From assembly GCA_036826635.1 (NCBI GenBank), contig DAISVY010000001.1, forward strand, positions 186,001 through 250,000: DNA of 64,000 bases, written 5' to 3'. A model generated the notes under the pieces. That model ran no database searches and was not told where the DNA came from. It saw only the letters and a list, made by a program, of their open reading frames with translations. The stretch's first letter is position 1. Each line of letters begins with the position of its first letter. The position numbers were made by a program, and so were the translations under genes. Below, piece by piece: positions 52,424 to 61,144 of the stretch. Source of the DNA: DAISVY01 sp036826635 (GTDB lineage: Bacteria; Zixibacteria; MSB-5A5; GN15; FEB-12).

Positions 52424-52565
52424 ACAGCCACTTCGCGCATTTAGTATTCGCTGCCGGCTTTTCGCCGGGTCACGGCGTCAACGCAGCGCAGAAGATGCAA
52501 CCTTCATAGTGTGGATGTTAGAAGTTTTCAAATGACAAACCTCTCTCCTTGTATTACTTGCATCT
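52389..52565 (-). ncRNA. Candidate free-standing structured RNA
   Basis: No gene of useful length is found in 52367-52677. On the minus strand a promoter (52572-52601) predicts a start at about 52565, exactly at AGATGCAA (52565-52558), which pairs perfectly with TTGCATCT (52500-52493). A second nested stem follows (CAGCG 484-488 with CGCTG 449-453, enclosing GCCGG/CCGGC at 464-468/454-458). The 3' end is the hairpin at 52389-52423 with a U6 run. Two of its pairs are G-U only in the minus-strand RNA (on the + strand they would be A-C), indicating the strand. There is no downstream minus-strand gene, so it would be a stand-alone RNA of about 177 bases. The family is not recognised; similar length to 6S RNA, but the ends do not pair. 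Confidence 0.5.
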
Positions 52566-52571
52566 ATATAA

Positions 52572-52601
52572 AGTATACTCGATTGCAGCCGATGTGATCA
52601 A
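52572..52601 (-). promoter_or_regulatory. Putative promoter of the RNA candidate
   Basis: On the minus strand TTGATC (52601-52596) and TATACT (52577-52572) are 18 bases apart. The predicted start coincides with the first base of the long-range stem at 52565. Confidence 0.5.
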
Positions 52602-52677
52602 TACTTTTTTTCGTTTCGGGTGAAATGAACGGCAGCCTTTTATACATTGATCAAGTTATTGCGGAGTAAGGAATAAC

Positions 52678-53052
52678 ATGCCAGATGCTATCGGCATTGA
52701 TATCGTGGAAACCGATCGCATTCGACGTTCTGTCGAAAGGTTCGGAGACCGTTTTCTTCAGCGGATTCTCAGTGAGGAAGAACTGGAGGCGTATGCTTTG
52801 CGCGGTGATCGGGATGCGTTTGTCGCCGGTCGGTTCGCGTGCAAAGAAGCGGCGATAAAAGCCCTGGGGAAATACCTGAGTGAGCGTCCGCCTTATTCCG
52901 GTATTCAGGTTCTCAACGACCAGACCGGCCAGCCTCATATGACTTTCTGTGGTCGTTTGTCCGGGCAGCTAAGTGGATTGGAAAGTATGGTTTCAATCAG
53001 CCATGAGCGCAATTACGCCGTGGCGGTGGTTATTTTGTCCGAGAAATCATAA
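52678..53052 (+). CDS. acpS: Holo-[acyl-carrier-protein] synthase
   Basis: 124 residues, standard length. Motifs are IGIDIVETDRI with the metal-binding Asp near the start and FACKEAAIKALG with the catalytic Glu and Lys. It moves phosphopantetheine from CoA to acyl carrier protein. It stands alone on the + strand, diverging from the RNA candidate and converging with the signalling operon (14-base gap between stops). GGAGTAAGGA precedes the ATG. Confidence 0.96.
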   Translation: MPDAIGIDIVETDRIRRSVERFGDRFLQRILSEEELEAYALRGDRDAFVAGRFACKEAAIKALGKYLSERPPYSGIQVLNDQTGQPHMTFCGRLSGQLSGLESMVSISHERNYAVAVVILSEKS

Positions 53053-53066
53053 GTCCGATTGAGGGT

Positions 53067-54749
53067 CTATCCGACCGGTGCGGTTTCCGGCTCGGCCACT
53101 TCGGAAGCAAGGGGGAACTTGATACTGATACAGGTGCCGTTGCCGGGCGACGATTCCACTTCCAGCTCTCCGCCGTGATTGTCTATAATCCGTCGGCATA
53201 CCACCAGACCGAAACCGTGACCGTTTTCTTTGGTCGTGAACTTTTCCCGAAAAGCCTGCGAGAGTGTTTCCGGTTCGAAGCCCTTACCGGTGTCTCTGAT
53301 AGAGAACTGGAAAGTGTTCTGATCGGCGTTGCTGTCGACGGTTATCGTGATCCGTCGCGTCTCGCTGTCGATCATGGCGTCGGCGGCGTTGTGGAACAGG
53401 TTGTACAGAAGTTGTTGAATTTGGGTAACGTCGGCGAGGAAGGGGAAACTTCCGGTGATTTTCGGGATGTCGATTTCCACGCCGCGGAAGCGTTTCTGCG
53501 GTCGCAGGTATTCGACCACTTCCGATATCAGCCGTTCGAAGCGCACGACTTCCTTCTTCGAGGATATCCGGCGCAGGTCCATGAGATTGCCGGTGAACAC
53601 CTTGATTTTTTCGATGGTCGACGTGACGGTTTTCATGTACTTGTCGAGTTTGTCGTAGTTGCCTCGCTGCAGGTGCACTTCCAGCAGGGAGACATTGCCG
53701 GCCACGACACCGAGGAAATTATTCAGTTCGTGACCGATTTCGGCGGACATCTCGCCGCGGGCGGCCATCTTTTCCAGTTCTATGGTCTCGTCCTGAAGCT
53801 CCTTGAGTCGGGCGTAGGCCTGTCGGGTTTCTTCCAGCAACGAGAGATTTTCCAGGGTGATGGCCAACTGGCTGGCCGTTATCGAGAGGAACTTGAAATC
53901 CGTTTGTCTTAGTTTGACCGTGTCGCCTTCGCACTCCAGCATAAGTTGCCCGTAAATTTGATCGGCGCGGGCGACCGGCAGGGTTATCATCTGATGTTGT
54001 CCGTCCATCCAGGGTGGCATGATGAATTTGGCCAGCTCCGGATCGCTTTGCAAATTGTACAGGGGGTGATCGTCGAGACAACTTACCAGGGCCGGTTCCT
54101 GAGGAAGCTCCGGTGTTTTGTCTTTGAGTATGGAGCGGAGCGGCTCATGGCCCAGTTCGATTTCCTGTTGAGCGTTGTCGTCGATATTCAGCATTATGTA
54201 CTGTCCGCTTTCGTCGTCCGTGTAAACGATAGCGCCGCGGTCGCTGTGCAGGTGCATCATGGCGAACTTCAGCGAGGACGTAATGAGCGACTTTTTGTCG
54301 CCCGCGGTGAAGAGCATATGGTTCAGGTCGGACAGGCTGTTCAACTGCTGGTCGGAACTGGTGGTCGCCGTATCTTCGAGCTTGCTGATGGCGTTTTCCA
54401 CGGCTTGCCGAATTTCATGCAGCTCGAACGGCTTCATGACATAATCCAGCGCTCCTTGCTTGATGGCGTCCTTGGCCGAATTGAGGCTGGCATAACCGGT
54501 GATAAAGATAACGCCGATTCCGGGGTGCAGGTCTCGGGCCCGTTCCACGAGCTTGATCCCGTCCATTCCCGGCATCCGAATGTCGGTGATGAGCAGTTCA
54601 ACGGGCTTGTCGATTAGAATGCGCAGGGCGTCGTGACCGTCGGAGGCCGTGCTTACGTCGTATCCTTCGTCCTCGAGGGCATCACGCACCAGAGATTGTA
54701 CGATTTCCTCGTCGTCGACTACCAGTATGCGAAATTGTTTTTCTTCCAT
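53067..54749 (-). CDS. Receiver-GAF-histidine kinase hybrid
   Basis: 560 residues. The N-terminal receiver (about 5-120) has the acidic pair, Asp56 in LLITDIRMPG and Lys in MKPFE. A GAF-like sensor occupies about 150-305, a short coiled coil 305-330, and then the kinase: His340 in IGHELNNFLG, and HATPase motifs with FRDT-like SIRDTGKGFEPETL and GHGFGLVVCRRII. There is no signal peptide and no membrane helix, so it is cytoplasmic. It is the last gene of the five-gene minus-strand operon and could receive phosphate from the upstream kinase and pass or reset it. No output domain is present. Confidence 0.92.
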   Translation of the reverse strand: MEEKQFRILVVDDEEIVQSLVRDALEDEGYDVSTASDGHDALRILIDKPVELLITDIRMPGMDGIKLVERARDLHPGIGVIFITGYASLNSAKDAIKQGALDYVMKPFELHEIRQAVENAISKLEDTATTSSDQQLNSLSDLNHMLFTAGDKKSLITSSLKFAMMHLHSDRGAIVYTDDESGQYIMLNIDDNAQQEIELGHEPLRSILKDKTPELPQEPALVSCLDDHPLYNLQSDPELAKFIMPPWMDGQHQMITLPVARADQIYGQLMLECEGDTVKLRQTDFKFLSITASQLAITLENLSLLEETRQAYARLKELQDETIELEKMAARGEMSAEIGHELNNFLGVVAGNVSLLEVHLQRGNYDKLDKYMKTVTSTIEKIKVFTGNLMDLRRISSKKEVVRFERLISEVVEYLRPQKRFRGVEIDIPKITGSFPFLADVTQIQQLLYNLFHNAADAMIDSETRRITITVDSNADQNTFQFSIRDTGKGFEPETLSQAFREKFTTKENGHGFGLVVCRRIIDNHGGELEVESSPGNGTCISIKFPLASEVAEPETAPVG

Positions 54750-54754
54750 TCTCG

Positions 54755-55123
54755 CTACGTTGATTTCACCGGCACCAGCGTTTTTCTGAGTACCTCGCGG
54801 ACCTGGTCAAGATCGAAAGGCTTGCGCAGGCAGGGGCAACCGGTCAGTTCCTGTACTTTTTCGGCCAGGCCGTCCGGAAGAGAATCGGTAAAGATGAAGC
54901 AAGTTGACTCTCTCCTCGGGCCCAGTTCACACCAGAGGTCATAGCCGGTTCTCCTGGGGAGATGCAAATCACAGAAGCAAAGATCATATTTATTATTTCG
55001 TATTTTGGCCAGACCCTCGTCGCCGTCGGCTGCCGTTTCAACCTCGTAGCCGGCGTCGGTAAGAAACTCCGACAGCATTTGCCGGATAACCTCGGAGTCA
55101 TCTATGATCAAAATCCTGGCCAT
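54755..55123 (-). CDS. Single-domain response regulator
   Basis: 122 residues: only a receiver. The acidic pair is in ILIIDDSE, the phosphorylated Asp52 in CFCDLHLPRRTG, and the Lys in LRKPFD. The unusual run of four cysteines (CF-C at 49-51, C at 74, C-C near 95) may reflect metal or redox sensitivity but is not a defined motif. It ends five bases before the hybrid kinase and starts one base after the next receiver gene, so the three are co-translated. With no output domain it must act through protein contact or as a phosphate sink. Confidence 0.9.
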   Translation of the reverse strand: MARILIIDDSEVIRQMLSEFLTDAGYEVETAADGDEGLAKIRNNKYDLCFCDLHLPRRTGYDLWCELGPRRESTCFIFTDSLPDGLAEKVQELTGCPCLRKPFDLDQVREVLRKTLVPVKST

Positions 55124-55124
55124 T

Positions 55125-55502
55125 TCAGCTTCCCTCCCCTTCCAGAGCAGTACTTACGGTCTGGAGCAATTCCTTTATGCTGAACGGCTTGGACAGGAAA
55201 GCACAAGCCCCGTTGTCGACCGACTGGCATACCGTATATAAGCTGGAATAGCCCGATACGACGATAACCTTCGTATTCGGACTAAACTCCCGAGCCGCCT
55301 TGACGACTTCCTCGCCCGGGACCTTGGGCATACGCAGATCGGTAATGACGAGATCGAACGCTTTTTGCTTCAGCTTGTCGATAGCCTCGTCACCGTCGCA
55401 GGCTGTCGTGATGTCATAATCCTCAAGGACTTCGGAGAGGAAATCGCGTATTACCTCCTCGTCATCCACGATGAGGATCGACTGTTTCTCTTCTGCTTCC
55501 AT
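55125..55502 (-). CDS. Single-domain response regulator
   Basis: 125 residues, receiver only. The acidic pair is in ILIVDDEEVI, the phosphorylated Asp55 in LVITDLRMPKVPG, Thr/Ser in IVVSGYSS and Lys in SKPFS. It lies 15 bases after the HAMP histidine-kinase gene and one base before the next receiver, and is the likely direct partner of that kinase. No DNA-binding domain. Confidence 0.92.
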   Translation of the reverse strand: MEAEEKQSILIVDDEEVIRDFLSEVLEDYDITTACDGDEAIDKLKQKAFDLVITDLRMPKVPGEEVVKAAREFSPNTKVIVVSGYSSLYTVCQSVDNGACAFLSKPFSIKELLQTVSTALEGEGS

Positions 55503-55517
55503 ATTCGCAGCCCGGTC

Positions 55518-57191
55518 CTATTGCTGTTGTCGTTCACTGGCTTCTTCCATAGTAGTATCGGCTTCCGGGGAGGATTTCTGTACCGGGAGAACGATAGTAA
55601 ACGTGGTCCCCTGGCCCGGTTCCGATTCGACCGATATTTCTCCGCCGTGCTCTTTGATAATGCCGTAACTGACCGATAACCCCAGGCCCGTACCTTTGCC
55701 CACTTCCTTGGTGGTGAAGAAAGGCTCGAATATCTTTTTAAGATTTTCCTGTGCTATTCCGCGGCCGCTGTCAGTGAACTCCAGCTCTACCGCCCCGCCA
55801 AACTCACCCAGAGCGGGGGAGAAACGGGAGCGGATGAGGATTTTCGAGCCCGGTTTACTGGCGTGCATGGCGTTTATGATCAGGTTGGTAAAGACCTGTT
55901 GGAGCTGGCCGGCGTTGGCCATTATGGTCGGCAATTCGGGCGTCAGATGAACTTCCAGCTCCATTTGGTTGATATGAAGTTGGTGTTCGACAAAGGTGAT
56001 CGTTTCCTCGATAATCCTGTTGATATCGATCTCGTCGAGTTCCAGTCCCTTGGACGAGCGGGAGAAGCGCAACAGGTTCTGCACGATAGTTTTGCAGCGC
56101 CGGGCCTGGGCTTCGATATCGCCGACATAGCGGATATAGCTCTGGATTTCCTTGTCGCTTGTTTTCCCCGGCTTGTTCTTGCGCAGTTTCTCCAGGGTAA
56201 ACTGGGCGTAGCCGAGGATGCCGCCAAGCGGATTGTTCAGTTCGTGGGCTACCCCGGCAGCCAGTTGACCGATGGCGCTGAGTTTCTCGGACTGGATCAA
56301 TTGAGCCTGGGCATCTTCGAGCTGTTGGGTACGCTCGATTATCTTTTCTTCCAGGGTGCGGTTGTACTGCTCGATTTCGTCGCGGTATTCTCGCAGGGAA
56401 TCGCTCATGCTGTTGAACGTTTCGGCCAGGTGGCCGATCTCGTCGCGCTGATTGATCTTCACCTTGATGCTGAAATCGCCCCGGCTGATCTGATCGGTGG
56501 CTTCGACCAATTCCGTTATTGGTTTGGTTATGGCGCTGACGATGAATATTACCATTATGATCGTGATAACTACCACCACCATGGCCAGCAGGATCGCCGC
56601 CAGCATGGCGCTGTTGACGGATTTATTAACCGCCTCGACCGACATGCCCAGTTCTATCCAGCCGATTGTTTCGTAGACGGTTGAGGCCGTCAACGATTGG
56701 TTAACCCCGGCCGTTATGCCCAGGTTTTCCCGGCTGAGCGTTTCTTTGCGGGTCGTGATCGGGGCTATCTGCACCAGGAGATCATTGCCCATGCGATCTA
56801 CGAAATAGCCCCGCTGCAGTTCGTTCTGTTCCCGACTGGTGCTGCGAAGGGTTTTCAGGGTGAGAGAATCGGTGTGGTTCTGACCGATATGGGAAAGGAT
56901 AACACCGTCGAGATTACATATCTGGCAATACTCCACGTTGCCGAAACTGTAGAGTACCTCGAGCAGGTCGTCCAGTTCATACTTCGATTCGAACAGCACA
57001 CCGCTTTCGGCATTGAGGGCCAGCATGCTGATCATGGTTTCGCCGTTGGATTCCAACTCGCGATGGAAACTGTCCGACTGCCGTTTGATGAGATAGCCGC
57101 TGATAATAAGCATACTGATTATCAGCATGGCCGAGATAGGCAGAACGAACTTCAGCCTGAGACTCGATCTGGTGCACCGGCACGACTTCAT
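55518..57191 (-). CDS. Membrane histidine kinase with HAMP domain
   Basis: 557 residues. Helix 1 (LPISAMLIISMLIISGYLI) is followed by a ~160-residue periplasmic sensor, helix 2 (MLAAILLAMVVVVITIIMVIFIVSAI), then HAMP (about 222-275) and a coiled coil. The kinase core has His316 in AAGVAHELNNPLGG, DSGRGIAQENLKKIFEPFFTTK and GTGLGLSVSYGII. Kinases of this plan sense a periplasmic signal and pass phosphate to a receiver. Its start overlaps the gene of a periplasmic binding protein (ATGA), which probably delivers the signal. The two receivers downstream lack outputs. Confidence 0.94.
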   Translation of the reverse strand: MKSCRCTRSSLRLKFVLPISAMLIISMLIISGYLIKRQSDSFHRELESNGETMISMLALNAESGVLFESKYELDDLLEVLYSFGNVEYCQICNLDGVILSHIGQNHTDSLTLKTLRSTSREQNELQRGYFVDRMGNDLLVQIAPITTRKETLSRENLGITAGVNQSLTASTVYETIGWIELGMSVEAVNKSVNSAMLAAILLAMVVVVITIIMVIFIVSAITKPITELVEATDQISRGDFSIKVKINQRDEIGHLAETFNSMSDSLREYRDEIEQYNRTLEEKIIERTQQLEDAQAQLIQSEKLSAIGQLAAGVAHELNNPLGGILGYAQFTLEKLRKNKPGKTSDKEIQSYIRYVGDIEAQARRCKTIVQNLLRFSRSSKGLELDEIDINRIIEETITFVEHQLHINQMELEVHLTPELPTIMANAGQLQQVFTNLIINAMHASKPGSKILIRSRFSPALGEFGGAVELEFTDSGRGIAQENLKKIFEPFFTTKEVGKGTGLGLSVSYGIIKEHGGEISVESEPGQGTTFTIVLPVQKSSPEADTTMEEASERQQQ

Positions 57192-58141
57192 CGGTACACC
57201 TCCTTGGCGATAGCCACCAGATCGGGAGGGATCCTGATGTTGACATGCTCGGCTGTCTTCTCGTTGTAATGGAACCAGATGATATCCGGGGTGGTCACCG
57301 GGATATTTCCCGGTTCGACGCCGTCGAGAATGCTGTTAACGATTCGTCCGGCCTGACGACCGATGGCTTTGTAGTCGAAATCCAGGGCAAACAAAGCCCC
57401 TGATTCCACCACGTAGCGGGAGAACCCCATAAAAGGCACGCCTCGCCGGAGCGAGTTGAGCAGGATGTACCTGGTTGACTGCGGATCGAACAGGTTCATA
57501 TCGGCCAGAGACCATATGCCGTCCGTCGCTTTGGTCAATGAATCCAGGGCTCGGGGAATGTCTCGCGGATCGTTTATCTCTATTGCCACCAGTTCCATGT
57601 CCATTTCGGAGGCAACAACGCGCGCCGGTGGAATCAGCGAGGCGGTGTTCGACGTATACATAACCCCGACTTTGCTCATGTCCGGGATAATCTGTCGAAA
57701 ATAGCGGAACTGGATGTCGATAGGTATATCCAGCGACGCGCCGGTGATCCTTTCGCCCGGTTTATTGAGTGACTCCACGAAACCGGAGATGACCGGGTAC
57801 ATGACGGACGAAAAGACGATAGGAATGTCGGGGAAATAACCCTTGGCCGTTTGCGTTGCGACGCTTCCGACCGTGACCAGAATATCGGGATTGAGGCGGC
57901 GAATAGAATCCAGTTGTGCCGTCCCGTCGGGTCCTGACGGACTCACCGTTGCGCACAGGATATTCGCGTTTTCGTGCTCATTGCGAATAGCCGAGCGTGC
58001 TCCGCTTATCGTACGACTGGTCGATGTCAGACTATCGCTCGAAACGATAACAACCGTTTCCGCGTGGCTGGCAGGTGTCCAAAGTGCGACGAGCAGGATA
58101 CCCAGGGTCAACGGGATAAGTTTCCGTAATCCGATTAACAC
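57188..58141 (-). CDS. Periplasmic ABC-type substrate-binding protein (ABC_sub_bind family)
   Basis: 317 residues. The start is GTG at 58141, with a hydrophobic signal peptide (LIPLTLGILLVALWTPASHA). The fold is the two-lobed type-1 binding protein of the ABC_sub_bind (DUF534) family: VIVSSDSL, ILVTVGSVATQTA, IPIVFSSVMYP, SKVGVMYTSNTAS and VPFMGFSRYVVESGALFAL are typical. No transport permease or ATPase is next to it; instead it overlaps the sensor kinase gene by four bases. A role as ligand receptor for that kinase is therefore more likely than uptake. The ligand is unknown. Confidence 0.9.
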   Translation of the reverse strand: MLIGLRKLIPLTLGILLVALWTPASHAETVVIVSSDSLTSTSRTISGARSAIRNEHENANILCATVSPSGPDGTAQLDSIRRLNPDILVTVGSVATQTAKGYFPDIPIVFSSVMYPVISGFVESLNKPGERITGASLDIPIDIQFRYFRQIIPDMSKVGVMYTSNTASLIPPARVVASEMDMELVAIEINDPRDIPRALDSLTKATDGIWSLADMNLFDPQSTRYILLNSLRRGVPFMGFSRYVVESGALFALDFDYKAIGRQAGRIVNSILDGVEPGNIPVTTPDIIWFHYNEKTAEHVNIRIPPDLVAIAKEVYR

Positions 58142-58180
58142 AGATCTTATCTGCCCTTGCCAGAATACTCATAATCAGCG

Positions 58181-58208
58181 GCGCGCCGGACCTTTCCCAC
58201 AGGCGCGC
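58181..58208. repeat. Inverted repeat upstream of the binding-protein gene
   Basis: GCGCGCC (58181-58187) and GGCGCGC (58202-58208), 14 bases apart, about 40 bases upstream of the GTG at 58141. Possible operator or leader hairpin of the signalling operon. Confidence 0.35.
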
Positions 58209-58400
58209 GCGGCGCGTATCGCGTATATAAAAGTCCGGTCCCGCAGGCCCGGATTTTCCTTTACTGGGCTGTTATCGGGTTATTTCGGCAAAACTTGACG
58301 GGCTTACTGTTTTCCCGGGGCTTTTCTTTTTCGACCCGGTTATGACAAGTCAAGATTTCCCGTGGCTGACCGAATTAATTACCAAATGTATTTCATCACT

Positions 58401-58419
58401 GTCGGATCGCGGATCCGAC
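58401..58419. repeat. Perfect palindrome upstream of the TonB-receptor gene
   Basis: GTCGGATC, a GCG centre, and GATCCGAC. The 8-bp arms and the place 55 bases before the start of the receptor gene suit a dimeric regulator site or a leader hairpin. Confidence 0.45.
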
Positions 58420-58473
58420 GATTCTGTCAGGTAATTGATATTGATGTCAACTTGTAACCATGGAGAAATAGCC

Positions 58474-61128
58474 TTGAAGAAGCGGCTGCTATGTCATGCC
58501 TTCATCCCCTTATTGCTCTTGACGTTTTTCGCGACGGGACAGGTATTCGCGAAAGTGTCCGGCAAAGTTTCGGGGGTGGTGGTTGACTCGGAAACGGGGG
58601 CTCCGCTGGTGGGGGCATCAGTGCGCGTGGTGGGTACCAACTTGGCCACGAAAACAGATGAGGATGGAGAATACTTCATCATCAACGTGCCGGTCGGCAA
58701 GTACGATCTGGTGGTGACTCACGTCGGTTTTGAGTCTTTGATGAAGAAGGATGTACGCGTCCTGCTTGATCTTACAACGCCCGTGGACTTCTCTATCGCT
58801 CAGATGGCGGTTGAGTTGTCTGAGGAAATGGTCGTGTATGCCTCGACTCCACAGGTGCAAAAAGATCTGACCTCATCGCGGATTATCTTCACCGAGGAAC
58901 GTTTGCGAAATCTGCCTAACGTTACCACCGTTCAGTCGATTCTGACCAATTATCCCGGGGTTGTTCTTGACGCCGACGATAATTTGCACGTGCGTGGCGG
59001 CCGGTCGGGACAGATTTCGTATTTTTACGACGGTTTCTCGGTCCAGGATCCCTTTACGGCCGGGGCAGGTATCCGCATCATGCCGAGCGCTCTGGAAGAA
59101 CTATCGCTGACCTCGGGCGGTTTTACGGCCGAATACGGCGAGGCTCTTTCCGGTGTCGTGAGCGCGATGACGCGCGAAGGCAGCTCGGAATATCGAGGCA
59201 ACTTGCGGTTGTATCAGGGAGGTACCCATCCTTACGACGTCAATAGCGGTACTCTGGGCAACCTCGAGTCAATTACCAACCGGTCGGGAAGTTTCAATCT
59301 CTCCGGTCCGATTCCGGGACTTGACAGCGAGCGTTACACTTTCTTCAGCGCCGCCGAATACCTGCGTGATGACAGCTATCTGCCTCACAACTGGGAAACG
59401 TCGTATACCGGAACGGCCAAGTTCTCCATGCAGCCGACCAGTCGGTTGAAGTTGAAATCAAACCTGACTTATCACGAGTCCGACGGTGCCGTGTATTACC
59501 ATCGTGATGTCAACGGTGTTTCGTATGATTTCAATCTCGACGGTTTACCGATTTGGGATCGGGAAGCTTATCTGATCGGTTTCTCCGGCAACTACGCTTT
59601 CAGCGAGCGGGCCATTCTGTCGATGTCTTACAACCGTTTCTATACCGAAACCTGGTCCGGACCCGCGCACCTGAAAGATGTTCACTGGAGCCAGTGGCCC
59701 GGATATTCGGAGAACACCATTTACAGCTCCAATTACGGTAACAACGTTGACTACTCCGACGAAGCTCAGGTGACGGGTTTTACCGCCGGGGATGATTTTG
59801 ATCCCACCTATTCGTACCGGGAATCGCAGTACAATTCGTTCGTCGCCAGTATGATCACTCAGGTCAACAAGGCCAACCAGATCAAAACCGGTATGGAATA
59901 TCGCAAATACTCGGTCAAGTGGGATTTCAAACAGTTCTATAACAGCAGTCCTTACGGCGAAAGCTACACCAGCCGCCCGACCTATGCTTCTTTCTACGTC
60001 GAGGACAAGCTGGAATACAGCGATTTCGTGGTAAACCTGGGGTTGCGCTTTGACTACCGTGACGCCGATATAGCCTACAATACGGCACCGGGTGAAGCCG
60101 AATCGGTTTATAAAGAGGCGGATTCGAAATCTCGTCTTTCCCCGCGTTTGGGCCTGTCCTTCCCGGTTTCGGAGAGATCGGTAGTGCATTTCAACTACGG
60201 CATTTATTACCAGGTCCCGAAATACACTTATTTGTATACCAACCTGCAGGGCGATGTCACTTCCGGTTTGCCGCTTCTCGGGAACCCCGATTTAAATCCG
60301 GAAGAAACGATTTCGTATGAGTTGGGTTTGGATCACATGATCTCCAACCGCCTGCGGGCTGACGTTACAGCTTACCATAAGGATATTAATGATCTGGTCA
60401 CGACCCGCGAATACGCCGTGTATAACGGTTCGCCGGTGACCAGGTTCGTCAATGAGGATTACGGCTCGGTGACCGGTATTGATCTTTCGATGGAACTCAT
60501 GCCGGTCAACAGCTATTTCAGCGGGTCTGTTTCTTACGGTTTCATGATTGCCAAAGGAAACGGTTCCACGGCCTATGATCCTTATTATACATATATAACC
60601 TCGTCCACCGACACTCTGGCGCCTGTCAGCGAGTATTCGCTCGACTTCGATCAGCGCCATACCATCACTGCCGTGTTGAGCTATCGGGTGCCCTCCGACT
60701 GGAAGGGCCGTTTGTTCGGTCTGAAACTTCCGGGTGCCTGGGGACTTTCGATGGTCGGTTATTACGGTTCCGGTCTGCCGTATACCAAGACGGATGTCGA
60801 CGGCAATCGCCTGGGCGACCGCAACGAAGGCCGTCTGCCGGCAAGCTACACGGTGGATATGCGCTTCAATAAGGATTTCTCGTTCGGCCAGGTCCACGGT
60901 CAGAAGACTTTGACTTTCTTCGTGGAAGTGGACAATCTTTTCAACCGCCGAAACGTTCTGGATGTTTACTCCCGGACCGGTCTGCCGGACGACGATGCCC
61001 AAATGGCCGGTCAGGGTTTGGAGTTAAGTGCGGATGACCTGACTTACTACAATACTCTTTACGATAACGATCCGCTGAACTATTCACCACCCCGGACGGT
61101 ACGGACCGGGTTAGAATTCAGCTTCTAA
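58474..61128 (+). CDS. TonB-dependent receptor with carboxypeptidase-regulatory-like N-terminal domain
   Basis: 884 residues. The TTG at 58474 is favoured: GGAGAA lies 9 bases before it and it begins a perfect signal peptide (KKRLLCHAFIPLLLLTFFATGQVFA); an ATG at 58444 is possible. About residues 30-110 are a CarboxypepD_reg-like domain (GVVVDSETGAPLVGASV, GEYFIINVPVGKYDL), the plug follows (about 130-240, VRGGRSGQISYFYDG), then a 22-strand barrel ending in a terminal Phe (RTGLEFSF). It imports or exchanges a ligand across the outer membrane with TonB energy. It is followed 16 bases later by a secreted protein and then a PorV-like gene. Confidence 0.92.
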   Translation: MKKRLLCHAFIPLLLLTFFATGQVFAKVSGKVSGVVVDSETGAPLVGASVRVVGTNLATKTDEDGEYFIINVPVGKYDLVVTHVGFESLMKKDVRVLLDLTTPVDFSIAQMAVELSEEMVVYASTPQVQKDLTSSRIIFTEERLRNLPNVTTVQSILTNYPGVVLDADDNLHVRGGRSGQISYFYDGFSVQDPFTAGAGIRIMPSALEELSLTSGGFTAEYGEALSGVVSAMTREGSSEYRGNLRLYQGGTHPYDVNSGTLGNLESITNRSGSFNLSGPIPGLDSERYTFFSAAEYLRDDSYLPHNWETSYTGTAKFSMQPTSRLKLKSNLTYHESDGAVYYHRDVNGVSYDFNLDGLPIWDREAYLIGFSGNYAFSERAILSMSYNRFYTETWSGPAHLKDVHWSQWPGYSENTIYSSNYGNNVDYSDEAQVTGFTAGDDFDPTYSYRESQYNSFVASMITQVNKANQIKTGMEYRKYSVKWDFKQFYNSSPYGESYTSRPTYASFYVEDKLEYSDFVVNLGLRFDYRDADIAYNTAPGEAESVYKEADSKSRLSPRLGLSFPVSERSVVHFNYGIYYQVPKYTYLYTNLQGDVTSGLPLLGNPDLNPEETISYELGLDHMISNRLRADVTAYHKDINDLVTTREYAVYNGSPVTRFVNEDYGSVTGIDLSMELMPVNSYFSGSVSYGFMIAKGNGSTAYDPYYTYITSSTDTLAPVSEYSLDFDQRHTITAVLSYRVPSDWKGRLFGLKLPGAWGLSMVGYYGSGLPYTKTDVDGNRLGDRNEGRLPASYTVDMRFNKDFSFGQVHGQKTLTFFVEVDNLFNRRNVLDVYSRTGLPDDDAQMAGQGLELSADDLTYYNTLYDNDPLNYSPPRTVRTGLEFSF

Positions 61129-61144
61129 ACCGGGAGTATAAGTC

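Larger units (their letters stand above)
58142..58473. other. Divergent spacer between the signalling operon and the TonB-receptor gene
   Basis: About 330 bases with no gene. It contains several inverted repeats: GCGCGCC/GGCGCGC at 58181-58187/58202-58208; TCCGG/CCGGA near 58239-58259; and the perfect GTCGGATC/GATCCGAC palindrome at 58401-58419. G+C-rich and A+T-rich blocks alternate. No confident promoter pair was found on either strand. Confidence 0.5.

Noticed and set aside
52389..52565. 6S RNA identity for the RNA candidate
   Set aside because: Length is similar, but its 5' and 3' ends do not pair and no open central bubble flanked by long stems was seen.
53175..54617. Long + strand frames opposite the signalling kinases
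   Set aside because: They mirror the codon bias of the real minus-strand genes and show no family motifs.
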